Shown piece after piece: positions 1-7,318 of a DNA stretch of 10,025 bases (position 1 is the first letter of the stretch; every line of letters starts with the position of its first letter). The DNA comes from Actinomycetota bacterium (GTDB taxonomy: Bacteria > Actinomycetota > Thermoleophilia > Gaiellales > Gaiellaceae), in contig VGCB01000048.1 of the NCBI GenBank assembly GCA_016870235.1, forward strand, positions 1-10,025, written 5' to 3'. The notes under the pieces are model-generated. The model was not told the origin of the DNA. It made no database searches and saw only the letters and a list, made by a program, of their open reading frames with translations. The position numbers were made by a program, and so were the translations under genes.

Positions 1-1361
1 TGCGGGCCGAGGTCGACCTCGTGCTCCCCCGCAGGCTCCAGGCGGAGCGCTGGGTACGATGCCGGACGACCCGGCGCGCACGGATTATCCGCGGGGTCGG
101 CCGCACGGTGCGCGTGCGGACAGCGACGCTGCGCGTGCCGACCGCGACGTTCCGCGTGCGGTTTGCCCTCGCCACCATGGAGCGGAAGCTGCGCCTCAGC
201 CTGGTCGCCGTCGGCCGGGTGGCGCGCGGCACGCCCTGGCTTGAGGCCGCGCTCGGGGTGCTCCCCCGCAGGCTCGCGTTCCTCGCCCGCACCGAGCGCG
301 AGCACGCGCTGGTTGCGGAGGCGATGCGGGTCGCGCAGGCGCTGCGCGCGTGGCAGCAGCTGTGCCCGGACCGGGAGCCGCTGACGCCGGAGGACTACCA
401 GGCCTACACCGGGCACCTCGCCGGGTGGCGGGCGCTGATGGACCACTACGACGTCGTCCAGGCGTACTCCGTCGACCCGATCATCCCGCTGCTCGCCGGC
501 TTCGAGCGGTACGCCGCCTACGAGCACGGCACCCTCCGCGAGATCCCCTTCGAGGACAGCCCGCGCGGCCGGACCTGCGCCCTCTCCTACTGCCTCGCGC
601 CGCGGATCTTCGTCACCAATCTCGACGTCCTCCCCTCGGTCGACCGGCTCGGGATCGAGCCCGAGCGGGTCGTGTGCCTCCCGCACGCCGTCGACAGCGG
701 CCGGCTGATGCGGTTCGCGCGCGACAACCCCTCCCTCGTGCCGCCCGCGTCAGGCCCCCCGGTCGTGTTCTCGCCCACCCGGCAGGACTGGATCGAGGAG
801 GACGGCAACTGGAGCAAGGGCAACGACCGGCTGCTCCACGCCGCACGGGCGCTGCTCGACGAGGGGCACGAGTTCCAGCTCGTGCTCGTCGCCTGGGGCC
901 GCGACCTCGACGCGTCGCGCGACCTCGTCGCCGACCTCGGCCTCGGCGTCGCCGTCGAGTGGATCGAGCCGCTCCGCAAGCGGGAGCTGTGGGCGCGCTA
1001 CCTGACGAGCCACGCCGTCGTCGACCAGTTCGTCCTCGGCGCGATCGGCGGCGTCGCCTTCGAGGCGCTCGCCTTCGGCCGCCGCATCGTGACCGCGCTG
1101 GACGTGCCCGCCGCGACGCGATTCTTCGGCGAGCCGCCGCCCGTGCTCGCCGCCTCGACCGCAGCGGAGGCGGCCGACGGGCTCCGCCGGGTGCTCGCGG
1201 ACCCCGCCGACGCCGCCGGCCTCGGCGCGGCCGGGAGTGCCTGGTTCCGGCGCTACCACTCCTCCGAGCGGATCATGGAGCTCCAGCTCCGGGCATACGC
1301 CGCGTTAGTGCCGGGCCTCCACCCGGCGGGCGCAGCCCGGGGCGACGGGCATACTTCCTGA
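1..1361 (+). CDS. GT-B glycosyltransferase, 5'-partial
   Basis: Probable family-4-like glycosyltransferase that moves a sugar from a nucleotide donor to a cytoplasmic or membrane-face acceptor. The frame starts at base 3 and is open to the left edge. The first visible residues (AEVDLVLPRR) look like the second beta strand of a GT-B N-terminal domain, so about 30-40 residues are probably missing, and the GTG at 21 and ATG at 177 are unlikely to be true starts. Strand YDVVQAY (about 447-467) leads to an HG-containing loop near 525. The C-terminal donor domain has a KG near 820 and VVDQ-x3-G-x7-E at 1017-1064. In place of the first glutamate of the usual EX7E motif there is a glycine, as in the other two glycosyltransferases here. 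The stop TGA (1359-1361) lies 2 nt before the methyltransferase start, suggesting co-translation. Donor and acceptor are unknown. Confidence 0.8.
   Translation, partial: RAEVDLVLPRRLQAERWVRCRTTRRARIIRGVGRTVRVRTATLRVPTATFRVRFALATMERKLRLSLVAVGRVARGTPWLEAALGVLPRRLAFLARTEREHALVAEAMRVAQALRAWQQLCPDREPLTPEDYQAYTGHLAGWRALMDHYDVVQAYSVDPIIPLLAGFERYAAYEHGTLREIPFEDSPRGRTCALSYCLAPRIFVTNLDVLPSVDRLGIEPERVVCLPHAVDSGRLMRFARDNPSLVPPASGPPVVFSPTRQDWIEEDGNWSKGNDRLLHAARALLDEGHEFQLVLVAWGRDLDASRDLVADLGLGVAVEWIEPLRKRELWARYLTSHAVVDQFVLGAIGGVAFEALAFGRRIVTALDVPAATRFFGEPPPVLAASTAAEAADGLRRVLADPADAAGLGAAGSAWFRRYHSSERIMELQLRAYAALVPGLHPAGAARGDGHTS
21..275 (+). repeat. Exact 18-bp direct repeat pair (21-38, 258-275)
   Basis: The same 18 bases occur at 21-38 and 258-275, both in the glycosyltransferase frame and both encoding VLPRRL. 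They are 237 bases (79 codons) apart. The flanks of the two copies are not similar. It could be chance in GC-rich coding DNA, a trace of an internal duplication, or an assembly artefact near the window edge. Confidence 0.6.
111..161 (+). repeat. 21-bp in-frame tandem repeat, about 2.4 copies
   Basis: Copy 1 is 111-131, copy 2 is 132-152 and a partial third copy is 153-161. Copies 1 and 2 match at 17 of 21 positions, and the third copy matches copy 1 exactly over 9 bases. The repeat encodes RVRTATL, RVPTATF, RVR within the glycosyltransferase N-terminal domain. It keeps the frame, and the four differences include first-, third- and other-position changes, so it is an old or selected repeat rather than a fresh slippage. 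Confidence 0.65.
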
Positions 1362-1363
1362 CC

Positions 1364-2404
1364 GTGGACGACTCGCTGCTCACGATCCTCGCCGACCCGG
1401 TCACGGGCGAGCTCCTCGAGCCGTTCGTGGCGGCGGACGGCGACGGCGAGCTCCGCAGCCCGTCTGGCCGCTCCTACCCGATCCGAGGCGGAATCCCGCG
1501 CTTCGTCCTCACCGAGGACGAGGGCCAGACGCAGACGCAGACGAGCTTCGGCTTCAAGTGGACGAAGCGCGACTCCTTCGGCTCCGACGGCATGCGGCGG
1601 GAGCTGCACTCCTGGCTCTACGAGCGGTACGGGTTCTCGTCCGGCGAGGACATGCGGGCGTACTTGGGCAGCCGCAGGCGCATCCTCGACGCGGGCTGCG
1701 GCGCCGGGTTCGCCACCTCCGGCTGGATCGCGGACGGCTGGAACGCCGCCGGCGGCGAGTACGTCGGCGCGGACATCTCGGCCGCGATCGACGTCGCCCA
1801 GGAGCGGCTCGGCGGCTTCCCCGGCACACACTTCGTCCAGGCCGACATCCTGCAGCTGCCGTTTCGCCCGGAGAGCTTCGACACGATCATCTCAGAGGGC
1901 GTGCTGCACCACACCCCGTCCACCGAGCGGGCGTTCAACGCGCTCGTGCCGCTGCTCGCGCGCGGGGGCGAGATCATGATCTACGTCTATCGGCTGAAGT
2001 CGCCGATCCGCGAGTTCACCGACGACTACGTGCGCGACCGGCTCGCGGGCATGTCCCCCGACGAGGCCTGGGAGGCGCTACGCCCCCTGACGCGGCTGGC
2101 GCAGTCACTCGCCGAGCTGAGAACCGAGGTCGAGGTGGTCGAGGACGTCCCCCTGCTCGGAATCCCGGCCGGCCGCTACGACGTGCAGCGCCTGATCTAC
2201 TGGCACGTCGCGAAGCTCTTCTGGAACGAGCACCTGCAGTTCGAGGAGAACAACCACCTCAACTTCGACTGGTACGCCCCCACGTACGCCCACCGGCACA
2301 CCGCCGAGGAGCTGCGCGGCTGGTACGAGGCGGCGGGGCTCGAGGTGACGCGATTCCACGAGCACGAGGCGGGGTACACCGTGCGCGGCACGAAGCCCCG
2401 CTAG
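1364..2404 (+). CDS. SAM-dependent methyltransferase with Trm112-like N-terminus
   Basis: Class I S-adenosylmethionine methyltransferase of 346 residues, probably acting on a sugar or glycolipid intermediate in the cytoplasm. Residues 5-48 read like a Trm112/zinc-ribbon-like module (LLTILADPVTGELLEP, then YPIRGGIPRF), but residues 1-111 contain no cysteine, so the metal site is lost. An FGFKW segment (62-66) links to the Rossmann core. Motif I is ILDAGCGAG (107-115), the acidic residue after strand 2 is in VGADIS (134-139), QADI is at 159-162, and FDTIISEGVLHHTP (172-185) gives the post-motif block. The C-terminal part (about 200-346) has no obvious family. The GTG at 1364 is chosen because it opens the Trm112-like domain and follows the upstream stop by 2 nt; only a weak G-rich stretch precedes it. 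The substrate cannot be read from the sequence. Confidence 0.88.
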   Translation: MDDSLLTILADPVTGELLEPFVAADGDGELRSPSGRSYPIRGGIPRFVLTEDEGQTQTQTSFGFKWTKRDSFGSDGMRRELHSWLYERYGFSSGEDMRAYLGSRRRILDAGCGAGFATSGWIADGWNAAGGEYVGADISAAIDVAQERLGGFPGTHFVQADILQLPFRPESFDTIISEGVLHHTPSTERAFNALVPLLARGGEIMIYVYRLKSPIREFTDDYVRDRLAGMSPDEAWEALRPLTRLAQSLAELRTEVEVVEDVPLLGIPAGRYDVQRLIYWHVAKLFWNEHLQFEENNHLNFDWYAPTYAHRHTAEELRGWYEAAGLEVTRFHEHEAGYTVRGTKPR

Positions 2405-2410
2405 ACCCGT

Positions 2411-2433
2411 CCGCGGAGCCGCCGGCGCCGCGG
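2411..2433. terminator. GC-rich inverted repeat in convergent gap, probable bidirectional terminator
   Basis: The 32-nt gap between the methyltransferase stop (2404) and the AsnB stop (2437) is mostly one near-perfect palindrome. CCGCGG at 2411-2416 pairs with 2428-2433, GCC at 2418-2420 pairs with GGC at 2424-2426, and there is one A/G mismatch and a loop of about three bases. No T-run follows on either strand, so it is not a classical Rho-independent terminator. A hairpin without a U-tract at a convergent junction is a plausible terminator or transcript 3' end in a high-GC genome. Confidence 0.5.
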
Positions 2434-2436
2434 CGC

Positions 2437-4323
2437 CTACGTCCCGAGCGCCGACCAGCCAGCCGTCGTGGGCGCCGCACCGAGCGAGCGCGGCGCGTGG
2501 TCGTCGTCCACGTGCCACTGCGCGTGCCGGGAGGGGGACTCGCCGTCCACGAAGAGGCGGTTCCACCACTCGAACGAGAGAAGCGACCAGATCAGCAGGC
2601 GGTGGTTGCGCCGGCCGGACGCGTGCTGGTCGAGGACGCGGCGGATCGCGTGCTCGCGGAACCAGTCGCGCGCGAGCGTCCGCGGGTCGAGGAGCACCTC
2701 GCGGATGTATTGCATCGTCGGCCCCTTGTACCAGGACTCGTCGGGCGGGCTGAAGCCCTGCTTCGGCTTGTCGATGATCTCCGCCGGTAGCACCTCGCGC
2801 ATCGCGGCGCGCAGGATCTGCTTGCCCGAGCCCTCCGTCACCTGGAGCCCGAGGGGGATGCGGAGCGCCAGGTCGACCAGCTCGTTGTCGAGGAAGGGCA
2901 CGCGCGACTCGAGGCTGTGCGCCATCGAGACGCGGTCCTCGATCACGAGGAGCCCGTGCAGGAAGGTCTTCGCCTCGAAGTAGATGGCGCGGCTCAGCGG
3001 GTCGAAGCCGGCGGCCGGCTCGATCGCGCGCCGGTACGCGTCGAGGGGTGCGTGCTCGCCGACGCGCTCCCAGGCCGACGCGGAGAAGAACGACGGCTTC
3101 TCGGCATCGGGAACGAGCCGCGTCCAGTACGCGTAGTGCGCCTGCTCGAACGTCGCCGGGTCGTCGAGGTGGCGCACGAGGTCGTAGCGCCACGGGTAAC
3201 CGGCGAAGAGCTCGTCACCGCCCGTGCCCGCGAGGGCGACGGTAACGAACTTCGACGCGAGGCGGGCGATGTAGTGGTTCTGGTAGCACATGCCCGCGCG
3301 CAGGTCCTCGAGGTGCCAGATCAGCTCCGGCAGGACCCATGCCATGTCGCCCGCGTGCATCACCATCTCGTAGTGCTCCGTCCGGAACGTGCTGGCGACG
3401 CGCTCCGCGTCGGCCCGCTCGTCGAACACCATCTCCATGCCCGTCGCCACCGACATGTCGAATCCGCCCGTGAACGTCATCAGCCGCGGGATCGACCGCG
3501 ACGCGACTGCGGCGATCGAGGCCGAGTCCATGCCGCCGGAGAGGTAGCTGCCGACGGGAACGTCGCTGACGAGCTGCCGGCGGACGGCGTCCTCGAAGGT
3601 CGAGGCGACGAGCCCGATCCACTCGTCCGCCGGGACGTCGCGCTCCGGCTCGAACCGCACGTCCCAGTACCGACGCGGATGCCCCACTGTGCGCCCCGCG
3701 ACCATCGTGGAGCCAGCGGGCAGGATCGAGACACCCTCGAACAGGGTCAGATCCGAGACCGTGTTCTGGAACGTGAAGTACTCCGCCAGGCCACCCGGCG
3801 AGACCGACGGCCGGTACCCGGCCTCGATCAGCGCCTTCACCTCGGAGCCGAACAGGAGCCGCCCCGCGTCCACCACCGTGTACAGCGGCTTCACGCCAAA
3901 ACGGTCGCGAGCGAGGAAGATCTCGCCCGCGCGGGCATCCCACACCGCGAGGGCGAACATGCCGTTGAACCGCTCGACGCACGCAGGTCCCCACTGCTCG
4001 AACGCGCGAAGCACGACCTCGGTGTCCGTCCGCGAGCGGAAGCCGTGGCCCAGGTCGCGCAGCTCCGCCGCGAGCTCGCGGAAGTTGTAGAGCTCACCGT
4101 TGTAGACGAGCACAAGCCGTCCGTCGTCGCTCGCCATCGGTTGGTGGCCCGCCTCTGTCGGGTCGATCACCGCCAGGCGGACGTTGAGGAGTCCGACGTT
4201 CGCGGAGACGTGGACGCCGACGTCGTCGGGACCGCGATGCCGGATGGCGCGGGCCATCCGGTGCAGCTCATGAGGGTCGACGGTCCGCTCGCGCAGATCG
4301 AGGATGCCCGCGATGCCGCACAT
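2437..4323 (-). CDS. asnB: Asparagine synthase (glutamine-hydrolysing), AsnB family
   Basis: Full-length 628-residue class II glutamine amidotransferase, last gene of the leftward operon. The N-terminal glutaminase domain starts at Cys2, the nucleophile exposed after Met removal, so the ATG at 4323 is well fixed. It carries R49, the NGELY loop (75-79) and TDTE (99-102). The C-terminal synthetase domain has the ATP pyrophosphatase loop SGGMDS (262-267) and the GTGGDELFAGY motif with E371, followed by the conserved ESRVPFLD and KPKQGF segments. All key residues are present, so it should be active. The family makes asparagine from aspartate, glutamine and ATP. Relatives in polysaccharide loci are thought to amidate carboxyl groups of sugars, and the neighbouring SDR and glycosyltransferase genes make that an alternative here. 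Its ATG overlaps the upstream TGA by one base (TGATG), so translation is probably coupled; no separate Shine-Dalgarno is seen. Confidence 0.93.
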   Translation of the reverse strand: MCGIAGILDLRERTVDPHELHRMARAIRHRGPDDVGVHVSANVGLLNVRLAVIDPTEAGHQPMASDDGRLVLVYNGELYNFRELAAELRDLGHGFRSRTDTEVVLRAFEQWGPACVERFNGMFALAVWDARAGEIFLARDRFGVKPLYTVVDAGRLLFGSEVKALIEAGYRPSVSPGGLAEYFTFQNTVSDLTLFEGVSILPAGSTMVAGRTVGHPRRYWDVRFEPERDVPADEWIGLVASTFEDAVRRQLVSDVPVGSYLSGGMDSASIAAVASRSIPRLMTFTGGFDMSVATGMEMVFDERADAERVASTFRTEHYEMVMHAGDMAWVLPELIWHLEDLRAGMCYQNHYIARLASKFVTVALAGTGGDELFAGYPWRYDLVRHLDDPATFEQAHYAYWTRLVPDAEKPSFFSASAWERVGEHAPLDAYRRAIEPAAGFDPLSRAIYFEAKTFLHGLLVIEDRVSMAHSLESRVPFLDNELVDLALRIPLGLQVTEGSGKQILRAAMREVLPAEIIDKPKQGFSPPDESWYKGPTMQYIREVLLDPRTLARDWFREHAIRRVLDQHASGRRNHRLLIWSLLSFEWWNRLFVDGESPSRHAQWHVDDDHAPRSLGAAPTTAGWSALGT

Positions 4324-5198
4324 CAGGCCGTCGTACTGTCGCCGTCCCCGAGCATGTGGTCGAGCCCGACCGCGAGCGGGGTGAGAGGGGTGCTGCCGAG
4401 GAACGCCTGCATCAGGTCGTTCGCCGCGACGATGTCGCCGCCCACAGTTGCCGACCCCTCCTCGAACACGGGCGCCCGTCCGACCACTGCGCCAATCGCC
4501 TCGGCGAGCCCGCGGACGTCGACGACGTCAGGGCCTGCGACGTTGATGACCGAGGCGGCCGTCGTCTGAAGGCCACGCCGCACGACGGCGACGACGTCGG
4601 CGACGTACACCGGGTTCATGCGGGGGCGTCCGCCCCCGTTCAGCGTGACCGCCTCGCCGCCCCGGACACGTCCGGCGATGGCCGGGATCATCCGTCCCGT
4701 CTGCCCCGGGCCGTACGGCACGAACAGCCGGATGACGGTCGTCGCGAGCAGGTCGGCGTACGCGCTCACGAGGCGCTCGGCCGCCATCTTCGTCGCGCCG
4801 TAGAAGTCCCGCGCCGCGAGCGGCGACGACTCGGTGAGCACCTCATCGGCCATCCCGTAGACGGAGCCCGACGAGGCGAACACGAAGTGCGTCGCGCCCG
4901 TCGTCCGCGCGATCTCGAGCAGTCGCTGCGTGGAGGCCACGTTCACCGCGAACAGCCCGTCGGCGCCGTCCGGAAAGCGGACGTTCGCCTGCGCCAGGTG
5001 CACGATCGCGTCCGCGCGCGGGAGGTCGCCCGCTGCGAACGGCGCCCCGAGGTCGCAGAGGACGGGCTCGACGCCCGGCAGGCTCGGGATCCGGGCGCGG
5101 TCGTGGCCGACCGCGACGACCTCGTGGCCGTCGTCCGCCAGGGCGGGCAGCAGGTGGGAGGCGACGAAACCGGTCGCGCCGGTGACGACGACTCTCAC
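4323..5198 (-). CDS. NAD(P)-dependent epimerase/dehydratase (extended SDR 2)
   Basis: A 291-residue extended short-chain dehydrogenase/reductase, the type that epimerises, dehydrates or reduces nucleotide sugars. The dinucleotide-binding motif is GATGFVA (7-13), with alanine in place of the third glycine. The catalytic set is S110 within FASSGSVYG, Y133 and K137 (YGATK). RLFVPYGPGQ and the following R-rich strand form the substrate side. The segment after beta 2 (VVAVGHDRAR) gives no clear NAD versus NADP preference. The GTG start at 5198 overlaps the TGA of SDR 1 (GTGA) and has a good Shine-Dalgarno, GAGGG at 5206-5210 with 7 nt spacing. It is related to the upstream SDR 1 only at family level and is not a recent duplicate. 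The exact reaction is unknown. Confidence 0.88.
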   Translation of the reverse strand: MRVVVTGATGFVASHLLPALADDGHEVVAVGHDRARIPSLPGVEPVLCDLGAPFAAGDLPRADAIVHLAQANVRFPDGADGLFAVNVASTQRLLEIARTTGATHFVFASSGSVYGMADEVLTESSPLAARDFYGATKMAAERLVSAYADLLATTVIRLFVPYGPGQTGRMIPAIAGRVRGGEAVTLNGGGRPRMNPVYVADVVAVVRRGLQTTAASVINVAGPDVVDVRGLAEAIGAVVGRAPVFEEGSATVGGDIVAANDLMQAFLGSTPLTPLAVGLDHMLGDGDSTTA

Positions 5199-6121
5199 CG
5201 GTTCGCCCTCACCCAGTCGATCGTGTCGCGGAGGCCACGATCGAGGTCCCAGCCCGCCTTCCAGCCGAGCAGGCGCAGGGCCTTCTCGTTGCTGCCGACG
5301 CGGCGGCGCATGAGGACGCGCACGTCCGGCTGGTACTCCACCGGGGCGGGCGAGCCGGTGATCTCGATGATCTTCTCGGCGATCTCGCGGGCCGACGCCT
5401 CGGTGCCACTGCCCACGTTGAACTCCTCGCGGGAGACGGAGGACGCCATCGCGGCGACGTTGGCGGCGGCGACGTCCTTCACGTGCACGAAGTCGAAGGA
5501 TTGCGACCCGTCGCCGGTGATCGAGGGCGACTGGCCGTCGATGGCCCGCCGGATCACGGCCATCACGAGGCCGCCGGTCTGCCGCGGACCGTAGACGTTC
5601 ATGTAGCGGAGGGTGACGTAGGGCAGGCCTTTGTCGTCCTCGACCGCCCGGAGGATGTACTCCGCTGCGATCTTGGACGCCCCGTACATCGTCCGCGCGT
5701 CGAGCGGGTGGGACTCGTCCATCGTCTCGTCGGTATCGCCGTACACCGAGGACGCCGACGAGAACACGACCTTCTGCGCACCGACCTGCTGCGCGGCGTC
5801 GAAGACGTTGTAGCTGCCGACGACGTTCACCTCGAGCCCGAGGCGCGGGTTCTCGATCGTGGGCCCAAGCGGCAGGACGGCGAGGTGGAAGACGCCGTCG
5901 GCGCCCGCGAAGGCGGTCTTGAGCCCCTCCGGGTCGCGCACGTCGCCCTGGACGATCTCGACCTTGCCGGACGTGAGCGTCTCGGCGATGCTGGCCTCCT
6001 GCACCGTGGCGTCGAACACGACGACCCGGCGGGCGTCGGCCGCGACGAGCGCGTCGACGAGGTGCGAGCCGACGAAGCCCGTGCCTCCGGTGACCGCGAA
6101 CGTTCTGCCCGCTATCTCCAC
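5195..6121 (-). CDS. NAD-dependent epimerase/dehydratase (extended SDR 1, UDP-glucose 4-epimerase-like)
   Basis: A 308-residue extended SDR acting on a nucleotide sugar in the cytoplasm. The Rossmann motif is GGTGFVG (12-18) and D37 at the end of VVVFD favours NAD. The catalytic residues are S124 (FSSASSVYG), Y146 and K150 (YGASK). RYMNVYGPRQ and the later FDFVHVKDVA strand are typical of the UDP-glucose 4-epimerase / GDP-mannose dehydratase side of the family. The end (LLGWKAGWDLDRGLRDTIDW) is the usual tail, so the protein is complete. The start is GTG at 6121, preceded by AAGGAG (6127-6132) at 5 nt spacing, the strongest ribosome site in the window. It follows glycosyltransferase B after 36 nt and overlaps SDR 2. 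Whether it is an epimerase or a dehydratase cannot be settled by eye. Confidence 0.9.
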   Translation of the reverse strand: MEIAGRTFAVTGGTGFVGSHLVDALVAADARRVVVFDATVQEASIAETLTSGKVEIVQGDVRDPEGLKTAFAGADGVFHLAVLPLGPTIENPRLGLEVNVVGSYNVFDAAQQVGAQKVVFSSASSVYGDTDETMDESHPLDARTMYGASKIAAEYILRAVEDDKGLPYVTLRYMNVYGPRQTGGLVMAVIRRAIDGQSPSITGDGSQSFDFVHVKDVAAANVAAMASSVSREEFNVGSGTEASAREIAEKIIEITGSPAPVEYQPDVRVLMRRRVGSNEKALRLLGWKAGWDLDRGLRDTIDWVRANR

Positions 6122-6126
6122 TCCTG

Positions 6127-6132
6127 CTCCTT
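6127..6132 (-). promoter_or_regulatory. Strong Shine-Dalgarno for SDR 1
   Basis: AAGGAG lies 5 nt upstream of the GTG at 6121 and fixes that start. It stands out because the downstream genes of this operon otherwise begin by stop-start overlap, some with no visible ribosome site. Confidence 0.75.
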
Positions 6133-6154
6133 GTCCTCGGGAATCGGCCCGTCG

Positions 6155-6160
6155 ATCCTA
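6155..6160 (-). promoter_or_regulatory. Possible internal -10 hexamer TAGGAT
   Basis: TAGGAT fits the actinobacterial TANNNT -10 pattern and overlaps the TAG stop of glycosyltransferase B. A transcript starting about 7 nt downstream would have a leader of roughly 27 nt carrying the AAGGAG site before SDR 1. No convincing -35 is seen 16-18 nt upstream. It may be chance. Confidence 0.22.
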
Positions 6161-7318
6161 GCCGTGGCGCTCGGCGGGCAGACCCTGGCGGCGGGCCGCG
6201 ACGGCAGCGAGCGCGGCCCGATACTCCTCCTCCATCATGCGCGCGATCGCGACCGGGTCGTGCCACCGCTCGGCCCACGCGCGTGACCGCTGCCCGAGCC
6301 GCGGAAGCTCGTGGCGGCGCTCGGTGAGGAGCGTGCGGAGCACCCCGGTGAGGCTCGACGGCTCGGCCCGGACGACGGGCAGGCCGTCGCGCATCTCGTC
6401 CGGCACGCGCGCCAGGTCGGCGTCGGCCACGTAGGCGACGACCGGCTTGCCGAGCAGCATCAGCTCGACCGCGAGACCTCCGTACCACCCGACGAGCAGC
6501 TGGTCGACGAGGAGATCCGCCTGCTCGTAGAGGCGGCGGGCCTCGGCGTGGGAGACGCGCTCGACAAGCCTGAAGCGGAACGGGACGCCCTCCTGCTCGA
6601 GTGTCCGCACCGCCTCGAGCACGTGTCGTGTGCCCTTGACGCCGCGATGGCTCGGCGCGTGGAGGACGAGGGGGGCCTCCGACGGCGGCGCCGCGACCGG
6701 CTGCCAGTCGCGCGGGTCGACGTTGGCGTACGGCACGAACCGCGCGCCGGGCGGCAGCACGTCGAGGAGGTCGGGGTTGAGCGCGAGGATGCGGTCGGCG
6801 TGGCGGGCGAAGCGGGCGACGCGTCGCTGCTTGAGGCGGTCGGAGGTGGCGTCGTAGTAGCCGGGCTCGACCTCGCCGAGCGGGCTCACGGGGCGGGTCG
6901 CGAGGACGTCGCCGCGCCGCGCGTCGTCGCCCTGGAAGGTGACGACGATCGCCTTGCCGAGCGCCCTGAGGAGCGGCAGGTCGCGCTGCTCGAGCACCCG
7001 TGCGTACGCCCGGTGGAGCGCACGCGGCAGGGCGGCGTGGCGGCCGGCCGAGCGGGTCATCGGCTGCGGCATCAGCGTCTGCCCCGCGTTGAAGTGGATC
7101 ACGTCGAAGTCGCGGCAGGCGCGGAACAGGAGCCCGGGGCGGTGGAGCTCCAGCCACAGGCGGTTGGCGTCACGCCGCAGCACCACCTCGTCCGCGGGGT
7201 AGGCGAGGTACGTCTCCTGGTCGACGATCGACCAGCTCTCGAGCCCGATCTCGCGCTCGGCCCGCGCGAGCGTGGTGGGATGACCGCCGGTCGCGGTCGG
7301 GACGTGGAGGACGCGCAT
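6158..7318 (-). CDS. GT-B glycosyltransferase B
   Basis: A complete 386-residue glycosyltransferase of GT-B fold, probably GT4-like, transferring sugar from a nucleotide donor. The N-terminal domain begins with strand MRVLHVPTATGG, followed by DFDVIHFNAG and VVTFQGDDARRG, a loop typical of this group. The C-terminal donor domain has HAPSHRGVKG (220-229), where K228 probably contacts the donor phosphates. LVDQLLVGWYGGLAVE follows at 270-285, giving the VDQ-x3-G-x7-E pattern with glycine in place of the first EX7E glutamate. The donor domain clearly resembles that of glycosyltransferase A, the gene just upstream, so the pair looks like diverged paralogues. The ATG at 7318 overlaps the preceding TGA by one base (TGATG), which implies coupled translation. 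Acceptor and donor sugars are unknown. Confidence 0.88.
   Translation of the reverse strand: MRVLHVPTATGGHPTTLARAEREIGLESWSIVDQETYLAYPADEVVLRRDANRLWLELHRPGLLFRACRDFDVIHFNAGQTLMPQPMTRSAGRHAALPRALHRAYARVLEQRDLPLLRALGKAIVVTFQGDDARRGDVLATRPVSPLGEVEPGYYDATSDRLKQRRVARFARHADRILALNPDLLDVLPPGARFVPYANVDPRDWQPVAAPPSEAPLVLHAPSHRGVKGTRHVLEAVRTLEQEGVPFRFRLVERVSHAEARRLYEQADLLVDQLLVGWYGGLAVELMLLGKPVVAYVADADLARVPDEMRDGLPVVRAEPSSLTGVLRTLLTERRHELPRLGQRSRAWAERWHDPVAIARMMEEEYRAALAAVAARRQGLPAERHG

Noticed and set aside
350..1363. Open frame in front of the methyltransferase, overlapping the glycosyltransferase
   Set aside because: It is an off-frame shadow of the glycosyltransferase (low-complexity R/P/A). The recognisable methyltransferase begins at the GTG at 1364.
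2917..4569. Long rightward open frame opposite AsnB
   Set aside because: It is antisense to a gene with complete AsnB motifs, and its translation is low-complexity and rich in R, H, V and D without any motif.
5199..7157. Very long open frame upstream of SDR 2, reading through SDR 1 and glycosyltransferase B
   Set aside because: The upstream part is arginine/proline/alanine-rich with no recognisable fold, as expected for an off-frame reading of GC-rich coding DNA. The real start of SDR 2 is the GTG at 5198 just before VVVTGATGF.
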